DNA from: Mytilus edulis
Taxonomy: Eukaryota > Mollusca > Bivalvia > Mytilida > Mytilidae
Direction: 5' to 3'
Assembly (NCBI RefSeq): GCF_963676685.1
Contig: NC_092350.1
Span: 9,653,307 to 9,717,306 of the forward strand
DNA: 64,000 bases
Below are positions 32,112-43,460 of this stretch, in pieces; position 1 is the first letter of the stretch, and every line of letters starts with the position of its first letter. The translations under genes and the position numbers were made by a program. Under the pieces are notes generated by a model. The model saw nothing but the letters and a program-made list of their open reading frames with translations, did not search any database and was not told where the DNA came from.

Positions 32112-33290
32112 TGGCAAGCCGTTCTCGTCAAAACTATGTTTAAACCCTTTTTTCGAAAAAAATACACACTGAGATTTAAAAAAAATAAAATAACACACTG
32201 AGAAATCGAAATGACACACTGAGATTTAAAAAAATAAAAAACACACACTGAGAATTCAAAATTACACACTGAGATTTTAAAAAGACACACTGAGATGAAA
32301 TAAATTGAAAAACACACACTGAGAATTGTTAATTACACACTGAGATTTCAAAAATACACACTGAGATTAATATGCAAATTACTAATGAATATTCATGAGA
32401 TGAATAATTCAACAGATTAATATCTTGATCTCAAGAACTCTTGTCATTATAATGAAATGCGATTCCTTCAACCAACATTCGTAATAAATTTCAAGACTTA
32501 ACATCGCTCATATTCATAAGTTTGTTGCCTATAATTCAGATCATTACTACCAGTAATTAAACATGTGTCCCTTTTCAAAAGTCTTCCAACTGTTTCTCTG
32601 ATTTCGCTAGTTAATCTATTATATTTTTGTTACGTTTATATGCTATAATAGACACTTGAGTAAAAATTTCACTGCATTCTTTTGCAGATTGTTCCAATGT
32701 TTTACTTATAATTTTAATAAAGTTTTTCACCATTTGGTTATATTTTGTAATAAGAGTCAGTGGGTATTTTTCTTGTTCTTGTATTTTTAAAGGTTTTTTA
32801 TTAATAATTTGGAACCAAATCGAAGGACTAACGAGTTATGTCCCCTTGTTGTTTTAAGCTTGTAATAGATTCAGATTAAGTATGCTAATTAGCTATGTGC
32901 GCATAAAAAGTGCGCACAAATCTCAGTGTGTAATTTTAAATTCTCAGTGTGTAATTTCAAATTCTCAGTGTGTGTTTTCAGTTTATTTATTCTCAGTGTG
33001 TCTTTTTGAAATCTCAGTGTGTAATTTTCAATTCTCAGTGTGTAATTTTCAATTCTCAGTGTGCGTTTTTCATTTTTGTAATCTCAGTGCGTCTTTATGA
33101 AATCTCAGTGTGTAATTTTTAATTCTCAGTGTGTAATTTTCAATTCTCAGTGTGTAATTTTCAATTCTCAGTGTGCGTTTTGAAGTTTTTAAATCTCAGT
33201 GTGCTTTGTTGTAATTCTCAGTGTGTAATTTTTTCGAAAAATGGTTTAAACATAGTTTTGACGAGAACGGCTTGTCATAACGGCTTGCCA
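32112..33290. mobile_element. fold-back element with inverted ACACACTGAGA arrays
   Basis: Ends TGGCAAGCCGTTCTCGTCAA on the left and the inverse on the right, where the first bases are duplicated (GACAAGCCGTTATGGCAAGCC-like order). The inverted similarity runs through GTTTAAACC and TTCGAAAAA. Flanked by TA at 32110-32111 and 33291-33292. Inside, about 9 units of ACACACTGAGA (32162-32370) face about 14 units of TCTCAGTGTGT (32920-33232), each unit 19-27 bp. The middle is unique AT-rich sequence with a Penelope-like fragment. Confidence 0.8.
32570..32790 (-). pseudogene. possible Penelope-like C-terminal fragment inside the fold-back element
   Basis: The reverse strand from about 32780 reads YPLTLITKYNQMVKNFIKII and, about 20 residues on, EIFTQVSIIAYKRNKNIID then a stop. 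The pattern (L-x-T-x-Y-N, a spacer, IF and a YKRNKN-type segment) resembles the region after the reverse transcriptase core of Penelope-like elements. Short and broken; the match rests on pattern memory only. Confidence 0.4.
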
Positions 33291-33292
33291 TA

Positions 33293-33555
33293 ATTTAGTA
33301 GTTGAACAATGGCTTGAAGACGAAATAAATCTATATTTGTAAGGGGTTTTGTGTAGCTTCGGAAGCCAATACATAGTTGGGACTTTCATTGTATTTTGCT
33401 CTGCTTGTAAAGCGGTGGCTAAAAGTTTATGTTTGTTACAGATTTCGTTTTCTGAAAATGGAGTCAGTTGGAATGTTGGTGAATTGGTGATTTCCTTTTT
33501 TAGAACATTTTTATTTAACAAATTACAGGGCCCATCATCATGGAACGGTACGTAG
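33293..33555 (-). pseudogene. Penelope-like reverse transcriptase fragment
   Basis: Reading from 33555 down: CNLLNKNVLKKEITNS, then PTMYWLPKLHKTPYKYRFIS and SSSHCSTTKL. The YWLPKLHKxPYKxRFI signature is typical of the N-terminal part of the Penelope-like reverse transcriptase as seen in many bivalve sequences. It stops at the end of the fold-back element, whose terminal repeat then supplies a few meaningless codons. No GIY-YIG endonuclease is seen nearby. Confidence 0.75.
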
Positions 33556-33559
33556 TCAG

Positions 33560-34240
33560 ATTATATGAAATTCTTCTTGTGATCAGTATAGGCTAAACAG
33601 AGTATCCACACTCATATTTCAGAGTTAAATTGAAATAAGTTATTGCAGATGTCATTTTCCTTAAATTCTTTGTATCTCTTATATATTAATAAAATGCAAA
33701 TAGTATATTGGGATCCTCTTTATTCATTATCCAAGTAATTTGTTATTGGTATGTAAATGAAAGTTCGGACATGATTTAAATTATACACTGTGCCAGTCCG
33801 ACATGCCAAGAAATTGCCTCCGTTGAAATTCTGCAAACACCCCATAGAGCAAATTACATGGATGATTAATATTGACCATTTGGTATATGGCCGTGTTCTA
33901 AGCGACACGTACATGAAGGTCATAAAATAATTTCTTGAATGAAATCAAATCTTTAGCTACTAATGACTGCCGTAGGGCCGGGTCGACCGGAATTTTTAGC
34001 GAGGATTTCTTGGCATGGTCTGTAATTGTACTGGTCAGTACTCAATGTATCATTTATGTCTTAAAAACATTTATTTTTTAAATATTTTATCGTTGCACTG
34101 ACTATTTGATATAAGATTTATGCCTTAAAACCTTAATGTGTGACTGGATGGGATCTGAGCCTATACTATATACTAGTATAATGACCCGACTGTCTGCCAT
34201 ATTTCATTTTCGTTTGAATTGTCAAAAGTGTCAGTACTTT
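33560..34240. other. no gene seen
   Basis: AT-rich; the minus-strand open frame 33720-33923 has no domain. Confidence 0.5.
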
Positions 34241-34669
34241 TACAGCCGATTGCATTGAGTGTGTAGGCTTAGGTAATATCTTTGGTTAGCTTACTTGCTA
34301 GCTGAACCATGAAGTCATTATTAGATAAGGTCAATTACTTTCCTTTATGCCCGCGTCACACTGTCCCGATTTTTACGCCGATGGCAACACGATTATAGAA
34401 ATTTTCAAAATCGGGACTGATCGTATCCAGATCGGGCTATTCGTAGTGCAATCTTTAACCATCGTAGAGCCATCGGCCACTTTTTCTAGCCTTCGGGGAC
34501 AACTTCGGGAAGGGTTCTAAATTTTTTAACATGTTAAAAAATCCCCGAAGGTGCGTCCGATGTTGAGGGTTCGTATTGAGTTCGTATCACCATCCTCACC
34601 ATCGTAATGTCACCGGGAATGCATCTTTGAACATCGTATTGCATTCGTGTTTCCATCGTCTCCATCGGA

Positions 34670-34821
34670 TCTGGTTTTCAGCCAGGTGATAGTACAGTAA
34701 ATCAACTAGCAGAAATATATAATACTATTATTTCCCATCTTGATCAAGGAAAAGATATTCGCTTTATTTTTTGCGATATTTCCAAAGCTTTTGACAAAGT
34801 TTGGCATGATGGTTTGCTATA
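34670..34821 (+). pseudogene. LINE reverse transcriptase, 5' piece (motif A)
   Basis: Frame SGFQPGDSTVNQLAEIYNT and then FCDISKAFDKVWHDGLL, the reverse transcriptase region around motif A with its catalytic aspartate. It begins abruptly next to the Harbinger-type arm, so the LINE is 5'-truncated, as is common. At 34820-34822 the frame meets a stop formed by the edge of the 3.3-kb insertion. The frame continues at 38165 with YKLKVFGIH. Confidence 0.85.
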
Positions 34822-36129
34822 GCGTACGGTGTTGGTGATAATACGGGTTTTGCTTTCCAGTTCGCCTTTATTGCATTTGTTAGAAGTTTCGGAATTGATA
34901 ACTATATAAATGTATATATCAAAATGTGCGTAATTAAAAGTAGAAATGGAATATGCCTTCAAATCAATACTTTTATTCATTTTGTTACTCGAATGATCCC
35001 TAATAACACTGATTTTGAGCGTGTAGACAAGTAACACCGCGACATATTATCAGCGTTGCTTTGAAGTTATTCTTGTAATTTTTTGAACTCATTAAAAAAA
35101 AATTGTACTCCTAGAAAGAGTAGTATTTGGTGTTAATGGTGTATGTTTTATTTATGACGTCATCGTTAACTGGACGCGTCTGACCAGGACGAAAAGTTCA
35201 CTTTGTTTTGTGGTCAAGCCGAAAATCGAAAAAAAATATGGATAGGGGTGAAGTTAAGAGTGATTTTAAAAGGTAACTCAAATAAATTATTCCGAAAATG
35301 ATATATCTTTTTATTCCGTATATAATAAGGAAAAAAAATAAAAAGTTTTGTCACAACATTTCAAAAGATCGTGGCAGAATTAATGATTTTTTGAAATTTG
35401 TATTTCTGTCACAAAACCCAAATCTCGCATATTTTTTGGAGTTCTTAAAAATTCGAACGAATGCTGCAGATCCAAACCACAATTTACATATCCATCCTTC
35501 CTGTGTCAAAATTATACAATAAATATACTACTTGCTATGTCTTCAATTAGTAAGTATTGTTTAAATTATGTCCTAAATTGTTCATTTTATTAAATCCGTT
35601 GAAATGTCACACTCGCCGTTTTCTGACGTTTTGGCGTATTTGTTAAGTGTCTTATGAAAAGTAATAGGCAGTTGCAGTCTTTTCTACGATATGAAATTTT
35701 ATTCAAACGATAAAACTTTTTTTTTAAGTGTATAAAAAAAAATTGTGTCGAAGTTTTAAGAGAAAATATTGAAAAACAAATAAACGCGATCTTTTTGTTT
35801 TTGTCTAGTCAAAATGTCACAAAACGCCGTTTTTTACATTTTTGTTACAAGTATGATAAGTCATATTATACAGTTTTGGAGGGAGGAAAATTTGAAATAA
35901 TAATAGCACAAAAAATACTATATAACATTAAAATCTATTGTTCAGGGATTTTTTTGAACCTATTTTCGATCACATGTCGGAAGTATTAACGACACAGTCA
36001 GCGAGTACTTTTGTCTAGTCATAATGTCACACCATGCTTTTTTACTTGTTTTGACGTTACGTTCTGTAAAACTTGACATGTAGTGCCTAACGTCGAAAAT
36101 TGCGGAAGCCTTTACGTGTCATGCTTATT

Positions 36130-36295
36130 AACTTTTTCCAATTTGATATAACGAATTATGAATTTGATATAACAATTTATCAAATTGTCAATTTGATATA
36201 ACAGAGTATCAATTTGATATAACAATTTAATATCAATTAGAGATAACAAATAGTCAATTTGATGTAACAAATTGTGAATTTCTCTACCAATAGTA
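36130..36295. repeat. AATTTGATATAAC tandem repeat
   Basis: Seven or so irregular units of CAATTTGATATAACAAATT with variants, 20-26 bp each. Confidence 0.85.
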
Positions 36296-36989
36296 TGATT
36301 TAATTATAATAATGAGATTGATTGAAACATTGCGTAACCCAAATTTGCGCATTTGTTTGTGTATTGATTCATTGTTTATCTGACGTCCAGCGACAAATAT
36401 GTTATTGAATGTTTATTCAAAACTTTCTTAACAGGTTAAATGTTTCTGAAACCCTCTTCCTCCCCTTTTATCTATTACATGTATTTGAGGCAGTTTGCGG
36501 GACTAGTTTGAACGTTATGTATTCAGTACATGGGACCTGGTGTCTTCAGAACGAACGATTATAATAGAAAAAGGATCAATTTATATTGCACATTTTCAAA
36601 TCAGAAAGAATTGATAGTGTGTTTCTAGGGACATAGGAACATGCAAGGATAAACAAATGCTGGCATGCTTCTTTATCAATTTCGACGGGCACATACAAGG
36701 ATTAATAACACATCATTAAGTTCATCCTTCCTATATATTTGTTTCAATATTTATTTTGTTTGCACACTTTTTATTAAAAACAAAGACCCATGCGCGAGAT
36801 CTAGAAGAGAAAACCCATGCACAATCAGTGCAAAAGGGATCTGATGTATCAAATTTTAAAAGTCCGTTCTAGCCTGGAATTTATATTCCAGAGAACGTAC
36901 GTAATGGGCTCTGTGTATATCCCCTGTACAAAATTTATTTCCTCACACAATACTGTTCATAAAGTTGCAGTAGGAACTGATTTTTTCTC

Positions 36990-37150
36990 TTTATCTTGTC
37001 TATATAAAAAAGAAGATGTGATATGATTGCCAATGAGACAACTATCCACAAAAGACCAAAATGACAAAGACATTAACAACTATAGGTCACCATACGGCCT
37101 TCACCAATGAGCAAAGCCATTACCGCATAGTCAGCTATAATAGATTGTTG
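36990..37150 (+). repeat. SINE-like dispersed repeat
   Basis: AAGAAGATGTGATATGATTG, CCAATGAGACAACTATCCAC and GCAAAGCCATTACCGCATAG. Related to 49505-49640 and 61195-61300. Confidence 0.75.
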
Positions 37151-37639
37151 TGCACATTCGCCTATACATTGTATTTTTATAAAAGTTGTTGTTTGCAATT
37201 TGATGATAGTATCAAGAAAAACGTAAATAGCTGAGTGACAACTATAGAATTACTTTTATTTCCATGATGAACCAAAGTAAACATATAAATATACATACAA
37301 CTTTGATATTAAGCCAGCATAAATTAATGCTCGTGGTTTTAGTATTATTCAACTAGGAAAGTTTTCGCTATTAAAAATGGGCTTTCGAAAATACAGCTGA
37401 ACGGATTAATCCTGCGCTAAAATGGGCTCTAATGTCTGCGCTAAAATGTCCCCTAGTAGTTTTTCGCTAAAATTATCTGCGCCCATCTGTTTTCTTGTTC
37501 ATAGTTGAGATTAAATTTCCTTTTGTTTATGAAATTGGCAAATTTGATTATATTAATTTTATTGTGGTTAATTTTGAATTTGCTTGTAACTGTTGATTCT
37601 TTTGACATTTAATACAGGCGACGAAACAAACGATTCAAC

Positions 37640-37870
37640 TTATAAAATCTTTATTCGGAAATTATCAAAAGCGGATAAAAGAATAAGACCTTGACAACAT
37701 TTACGAGTATGATGGTCTTGTGAAACCATGATAGTCCGTCTGAAGGGGGTGATAAATGACTAAACCGTGTTAAGAGAGAGCAATATCTCTTGCACATAAA
37801 AGTCACCCTTTTAGATTTTAAAAAGAGCAGGATAAGGCTACAAGGAAGCACTCGCACCCTAAAAGTGGAA
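37640..37870 (-). repeat. dispersed repeat, minus copy
   Basis: The reverse strand contains GGGTGCGAGTGCTTCCTTGT, AAGAGATATTGCTCTCTCTT and GACCATCATACTCGTAAATG. The plus-strand partner is at 43950-44180. Confidence 0.8.
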
Positions 37871-38164
37871 ACGGATTAATCATAAATATCCTGTTACAAT
37901 CAAAAGAAAAGGAAAATATCTTTGCTCCAAGGGGATACTTATTCAAATGAATATTATTTTTCCGTTTTAATTTAAAAATATGTGCAACTTTTGCATTTCG
38001 GTTCTATACGTAGCAAGTCAAGCAAACCGCTCATATAAATTATGCTGTATGATTGAGCTGTACGAAATGAAAAAAAAAACGTACGACGTTATTTAAACAA
38101 TGCATGAAAAATAACGTCAAACTAACGTTACCAAAACTAACACCAACACCGTACGCGACGTCTA

Positions 38165-39553
38165 TATAAATTGAAAGTTTTTGGTATCCATAGTAATTTA
38201 ATTGATTGGATTGGAGATTACCTAGGTGACAGATGCCAAAAAGTTGTTTTGGATGGGTTTTATTCATCTCAAAAAGGTACCAGTGCTGGGGTACCCCAAG
38301 GCTCGGTACTGGGTCCATTCCTTTTTTTAACTTATATTAATGATATTGTGGAAAATATGAGTAATCATATTAGATTGTTTGCAGATGACACCTCTTTATA
38401 TGCCATTATTGATGATGACTATGATACTGTTTCTATGTCTTTGACTGATGATCTTGGGAGAATTAAAACATGGGCTGAAAACTGGGCTGTAACCTTTAAT
38501 CCCTCTAAAACAGAAACCCTTTTATTTTCTAGAAAAGATATCAATCCTCCCCCTTTATACTTTGGCATTGGAGGGGACCAAATAAAAGAAGTTAAAAGTC
38601 ACTGTCACCTAGGTCTCAACTTTGAGAGTAAGGCTAATTGGAAATTACATATAAATGCAATTTATAAAAAAGCATGTTCTAGATTACATTTATTAAGACA
38701 AGTAAAATATAGTTTGGATCGAAATGTACTTATTACAATTTATACAGCATTTATTTGCCCTATTCTAGAATATGCAAACATTGTATGGGATAATTGTACT
38801 TTACAAGAAGCTAACTTATTAGAAATTGTTCAAATTGAAGCTGCTCGTATTATTACTGGTCTCCGACGTACAACTTCTCTTAAAAAATTATACACTGAAA
38901 TAGGTCTTGAAAAATTATCAGACAGAAGGAAGAAGCATAAACTTACTTCATTTTATAAAATAAAAAATGGATTTTCCCCAAATTATATGATAGACTTATT
39001 AGAACCTTGTTTTCTCACACCGAATGATTATAATCTTAGGAGAGACTCTCAGAATTATACCATACCAAGGTGCAGAACAGTTTCATATTATAAAAGTTTC
39101 ATACCTTCTGTTGTTAAACTCTGGAATGAATTAGACACTAATGCTAAAAATGCTTTGTCGATTAACCAGTTTAAATCTGTACTTGATAAAATATATAAAC
39201 CAGAGATTCCTCCTAAATATTTTTGTTCAGGTATAAGAAAATTTAATATTATTCATTGTCAATTACGAAACGATGCAAGTAATTTAAATTCTCACTTGTT
39301 TCATGATTTTTTGACAGAAGAACCTTCCTGTTCTAAATGTTTATATAAATGTGAAGACAACCAACATTATTTTTTTGATTGTCCATTATACACTATTAAT
39401 AGGATCACACTCCTTGATAAACTGTCTGCTTATGGAGTTGATATTGATTTAAACTTGATACTATTTGGTGATCAATCTTTGAGTTTTGAAGACAATGTGC
39501 AGATAGTTAAGGCCGTTCATGAATATATAAAAAATTCAGAGAGATTTGTATAA
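38165..39553 (+). CDS. LINE reverse transcriptase ORF, 3' part
   Basis: An open frame of about 460 codons. Order: KVFGIHSNLIDWIGDYLGDR (fingers/palm), GTSAGVPQGSVLGPFLFL (motif B), LFADDTSLYAI (motif C, FADD box with two catalytic aspartates), then the thumb region, KLWNEL and a C-terminal zinc motif C-SKC-LYKCEDNQHYFFDC. This is the second half of a non-LTR retrotransposon polyprotein; the endonuclease half is absent. With 34670-34821 it makes one uninterrupted frame once the insertion is removed. Typical Jockey/CR1-like group; I do not fix the clade. The 3' UTR runs to about 40325 with GCTTACATAGGCTATGCC and TGAATAAAATATTGTTTAAA, the usual tail of such elements. Intact frame suggests modest age. 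Confidence 0.88.
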   Translation, partial: YKLKVFGIHSNLIDWIGDYLGDRCQKVVLDGFYSSQKGTSAGVPQGSVLGPFLFLTYINDIVENMSNHIRLFADDTSLYAIIDDDYDTVSMSLTDDLGRIKTWAENWAVTFNPSKTETLLFSRKDINPPPLYFGIGGDQIKEVKSHCHLGLNFESKANWKLHINAIYKKACSRLHLLRQVKYSLDRNVLITIYTAFICPILEYANIVWDNCTLQEANLLEIVQIEAARIITGLRRTTSLKKLYTEIGLEKLSDRRKKHKLTSFYKIKNGFSPNYMIDLLEPCFLTPNDYNLRRDSQNYTIPRCRTVSYYKSFIPSVVKLWNELDTNAKNALSINQFKSVLDKIYKPEIPPKYFCSGIRKFNIIHCQLRNDASNLNSHLFHDFLTEEPSCSKCLYKCEDNQHYFFDCPLYTINRITLLDKLSAYGVDIDLNLILFGDQSLSFEDNVQIVKAVHEYIKNSERFV

Positions 39554-40343
39554 TGAAATGTATTTTATAGTCCAAAACCAAATTAACTTTTACTTTGTAT
39601 GTCTGTATTTTGTATTATATTAAGCTCTTAGACCTGAATCAGCAGAAAAATAATTAATATTGAAACAAAAGTTATAATGAAATGACAGTACACTGAAATT
39701 AATATTATTAAAGCTAAAAAGCTACTAAATGCAACTTTATTTCTATATCATTCATATATTCAATTTGTATATCTTTAATTTCTTAAATCAATTTTTTTTT
39801 CTTTTATTATTAACATTCTAAATTCTTTTTATATTATTATAATTCTTTAATGTATCAATATGGTTACTACTCGCTGTCGTTTTTCTTCAGGTGCAATAAT
39901 TTAGTAAAAATAAGTACATGATATCAAACATGTTGTTTTAAAAATGAGTTATTAAATTTATTATTTTAGATAGCTGACTGGAGACCATTTAGTTTAATAT
40001 GAGACCTCTAAATCAATGTTGGAGTTTATAAAACTTAATCTTTTTTTTTTTCATAGTATATTTTTTATTAATTTTTCTGAGTTTACATTTGAAGCATTTT
40101 GAAAATAGTCATACTTTTGATCTGAGCTAACTATTTGAAACATCATTCCAGTCAGCTAAGAGGTATTTTTGAAAAATTAATTCTGTTTTGTCTTTATGTT
40201 TGTGCATGTGTTGCTTTGTTTGAATGTAATATATTGTACCTTGTTTTGTGGAGAGGGCTTACATAGGCTATGCCTGTTGCCCAATCCAATTCAATTTATT
40301 TGAATAAAATATTGTTTAAACTAAAGTTAAGAAAGTCGTTCAC
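39554..40343 (+). other. 3' UTR of the LINE
   Basis: AT-rich; the distal part TTGTGGAGAGGGCTTACATA, GGCTATGCC and AATAAAATATTGTTTAAACT looks like a LINE 3' end. The tail target junction is blurred by the following (AAT)n tract. Confidence 0.6.
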
Positions 40344-40539
<196 letters not shown>

Positions 40540-40870
40540 TCTTTATTTAAATAGAGTAACTCATTTGGATTAAACCAATTTTCAATAAGGCACGTATATA
40601 AAGTAATATAACAACAACAACAAAAACACCTATCATGGTATACATTGTGGCTTAACTTATAAATTTAACACTTTTAAAAATAAAATGACTTCTAAGAGTT
40701 TTTGAATGCAGATATACTTTTTGATTTTTTAATTCCACTGGACAATGAATTCCACACTTTTGGACCACTAAAAGAAAAACTTGATTTGAATTATATGATT
40801 CTATGAGAACAAGAAAGGCGACAGCGTTGTTTCTATTAATTCAAATGGAACAAGAAGAGCAGCTATTACA
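40540..40870 (-). pseudogene. LINE C-terminal fragment in opposite direction, with (ATT)n tail
   Basis: The reverse strand at about 40790-40690 reads FSFSGPKVWNSLSSGIKKSK and then SISAFKNS, stop, KSFYF. The PKVWNSLP...I...S...FK..L pattern is the usual end of LINE reverse transcriptase ORFs. It is followed by an AT-rich 3' end and the (ATT)n tract at 40344-40539. One stop inside the motif shows decay. Confidence 0.7.
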
Positions 40871-41269
40871 GGCTCAGGATTTACTTTTACAAGTAAAATA
40901 TTATTTTTTGTCAATTTTTCATATCAAGTAACATAATGAAAATCATAAACGCGCCTCGTACACCAACACTGCAGGTACACGTATATAGGAAAACCAACTT
41001 TTTCTTCATTATTCTGATTTTTTATGTATCGTCTCAGTTGTTGTCACACGAATGTTTACTCCATAACCATTTTGTTTTCTATATGTCATATTTTGCCGCA
41101 TTTTTTGCTCTCCCCACATCCTTCCTTTTGTCTATATTATTATGATATTCTCCTGGAAAGAGCTCTTTTTGAATAAAAGGGATCAACGAACCATTACCTT
41201 ACCTTTAAGATAGATCAGTAAACATGGGCATAATTATGGGTGATTATTCAGACTAGTGCACACATTTTA
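40871..41269. other. no gene seen
   Basis: Spacer between the minus-strand LINE fragment and the next Harbinger element. It may hold more of the LINE 5' side but I cannot name it. Confidence 0.45.
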
Positions 41270-42884
41270 AGCCTCGGTCACACCTTACCGGATAGCTCGA
41301 ACGGACGCCTAACGGATAACTTTTTTTCAATCCGTTCATGTCCGTTAGACGTCCGTTCTTATCCGTTAGGCGTCCGTCCATATCCGTTGCATGTCCGTTA
41401 AGCGTCCGTTTTATCCGTTGACGTCCGTTCTGTCCGGTGGAAAATTTTGAGCATGTTCAAAACTTTGAACGGACGTACAACGGATAAAATGTCCGTTGAA
41501 TGTCCGTTAGGCGTCCGTTTTGTACGGTACTCGTCCGTTTTGTATCCGTTACGTGTCCGTTATGCATCCGTTGGAGATCCGGTAGACCAATTCACCAACG
41601 GACGTCTACCGGACGCCTAACGGACGCCTGACGGATAAAACGGATGTGAAATGGACATTAACGGAAGGATAACGGATAAAACGGATGCCTACCGGATGTA
41701 AAACGGACAAATGCCAATTGAAATTTCGCGTTAGAAATGCCAATAATTGGTATGTCAGATTTTCTCGAGTGTCATGAATATTTATTATTCGTGATGGATC
41801 TTGGAGTAAGAGCACGTCTTCGCTACCAAACAGCTCTTATTCAGGCCAGACTCAACTTAAATGTAGCAAATATAAACCTTATAGCTGTCGAAAGGAGAAG
41901 AAGGAGAAGACAAAGGAGATGGTGGACACGACCATGGCTTAGTCCTGAAAGACGATGCAGTTTTGGTCTATATGACCAACTCATTACCGAACTTAGGCGG
42001 GAGGATCGGCAGTCCTTTGTACACTTCCTTCGAATGCCCACAGAGATGTTCGACGAGATATTGCAAGTTGGACCTCGCATAGCCAAGAAGAATACCTTTT
42101 ACAGAAATCCATTGGAACCTGGACTCAAGTTAGCAATTACACTTAGACACCTGGCTTCTGGAGCAAAATATCGTAGCATGCAGTACGGATGAAGAGTTCC
42201 GTATAACACACTATCCGTTTGCATACCAGAGGTACATAATATAAACAAATTCAGAAAATCAACTTAAAACTCTATAAGACTGAATTACCACACTGCTTCT
42301 ACCTTGATTTTATTTTAATCAGAGTAGCTCTATATTTGCACATATATCATGCTAAACAAGACGCAATACAAAATAAAATCAACTAAACCTGTTAACTAAA
42401 GTGACCCTCGTGTGTAAAAACGTAAAAAAGAATCTGATAAATTGTTCTATTTGTTTGGTACGTGTGACCTTGATACCTGTCCTACTGACCACACTTTCCC
42501 AGAAGCAAATATTATAACATATATACATGTACCAGATACAATCATTTAAAGGTCACGTGTATGTGGTTTATTGCCTTTAATTTTCAGATGGTTTATTGCT
42601 TTTAATTTTCAGATGGTTTTGTGCATCCGTTTTATCCATTACGCTTCCGTTAGGTGTCCGTTTTATCCGGTACTCGTCCGTTGGATGTACGTTCGACGTC
42701 CGTTCTGTCCGGTACGTATCCGTTTCACGTACGTTCAATGTCCGTTGTGTGTCCGTTAGGCATTCGTTACATGTCCGTTAGTAAACCAACGGACTCCCAA
42801 CGGATAAAAATTTTGTCAACGGATAACTTTTTTTTTATCCGTTAGGCGTCCGTTCGAGCTATCCGGTAAGGTGTGACCGAGGCT
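41270..42884. mobile_element. 1.6-kb PIF/Harbinger element with TTA duplication
   Basis: Ends AGCCTCGGTCACACCTTACC and exact inverse; the inverted similarity extends through GGATAGCTCGAACGGACGCC. TTA flanks at 41267-41269 and 42885-42887. Subterminal zones (41310-41720 and 42610-42850) are packed with GTCCGTT/AACGGAC and ATCCGTT motifs in both directions. It contains a truncated transposase ORF at 41737-42192. Deleted and therefore non-autonomous. Confidence 0.88.
41737..42192 (+). pseudogene. PIF/Harbinger transposase, N-terminal part only
   Basis: About 151 codons. A basic stretch ERRRRRRQRRWWTRPWLSPE is followed by FGLYDQLITELRREDRQSF, MFDEILQVGPRIAKKNTFY and LKLAITLRHLASGAKYRSMQ, the N-terminal half of ALP1/HARBI1-type transposases with the RWWxRPWL signature. 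The frame meets TGA at 42190-42192 where the family has an aromatic residue after QYG. Beyond the stop the match goes on for about 15 codons (RVPYNTLSVCIPE) and then is lost. The DDE catalytic part is missing, so the product cannot be an active transposase. Differs in sequence from the transposase at 16013-19505, hence a separate lineage. Confidence 0.85.
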
Positions 42885-43460
42885 TTACAGTTCAAACAAG
42901 ACAATGCCGGGCGTGGCATCCCCTCGTATGTAACCTTCGACATATAATTTAAATGCATCGTAAGCTGTACACGACGTCTTTTAGACATCGTATGGCCAGC
43001 GCCATCATCGTAATCCATCGTGTAGCCTTCGTAATCCATCGTGTAGCCTTCGGGATCCATCGTGTAGGATTCGGCTGAGATATGAAGCTTAAATACCCGT
43101 CTTCGGTTAACCTTCGCATGTCCATCTTTTGCTATCGTATATAATTCCGGCACCATCGTATAGACTTCGTTATTCATCGTACTTGCTTTGGTCACTTTTT
43201 GGTATTTTAACGAGATCGGGACCAACTTCGTTCGAACTTACAATTTTCGGGTGTCCATCGTATATAAAAATCGGGACAGTGTGACGCGGGCATTAAGAGT
43301 AGACTAGTCCGACAGCGAACCAATCTATTTGTCAGTAGGACTAGGCAAAGTTCTGCGTAAGGAGGGTAGTGCACCTTGCCTAATAATGACTTCACGATTC
43401 AGCTAGCAAGCAAGCTAACCAAAGTTATTAAATTTGCCTATACACACTCAATACAATCGG

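Larger units (their letters stand above)
34822..38162. mobile_element. 3.3-kb insertion splitting the LINE, ends GCGTACGGTGTTGGTG
   Basis: The left end GCGTACGGTGTTGGTG is inverted at the right as CACCAACACCGTACGC (38141-38156), with GACGTC between this and the junction on the right only. TATA lies at both edges (34818-34821 and about 38163-38166) and appears once in the restored LINE frame. The inside has no transposase I can recognise. It contains other repeats (36130-36290, 36990-37145, 37640-37870). A non-autonomous DNA element of uncertain superfamily. Confidence 0.7.

Noticed and set aside
32087..33100. Open frames rich in SQCVI on both strands
   Set aside because: Translation of the ACACACTGAGA arrays; frame openness follows from the motif.
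32162..33232. CRISPR-like array of regularly spaced short repeats
   Set aside because: Spacers are short, AT-rich and similar, the arrays are inverted within a fold-back element, and the genome is eukaryotic.
42571..42845. Overlapping open frames rich in VRFI/VRS
   Set aside because: They translate the subterminal GTCCGTT motifs of the Harbinger element.
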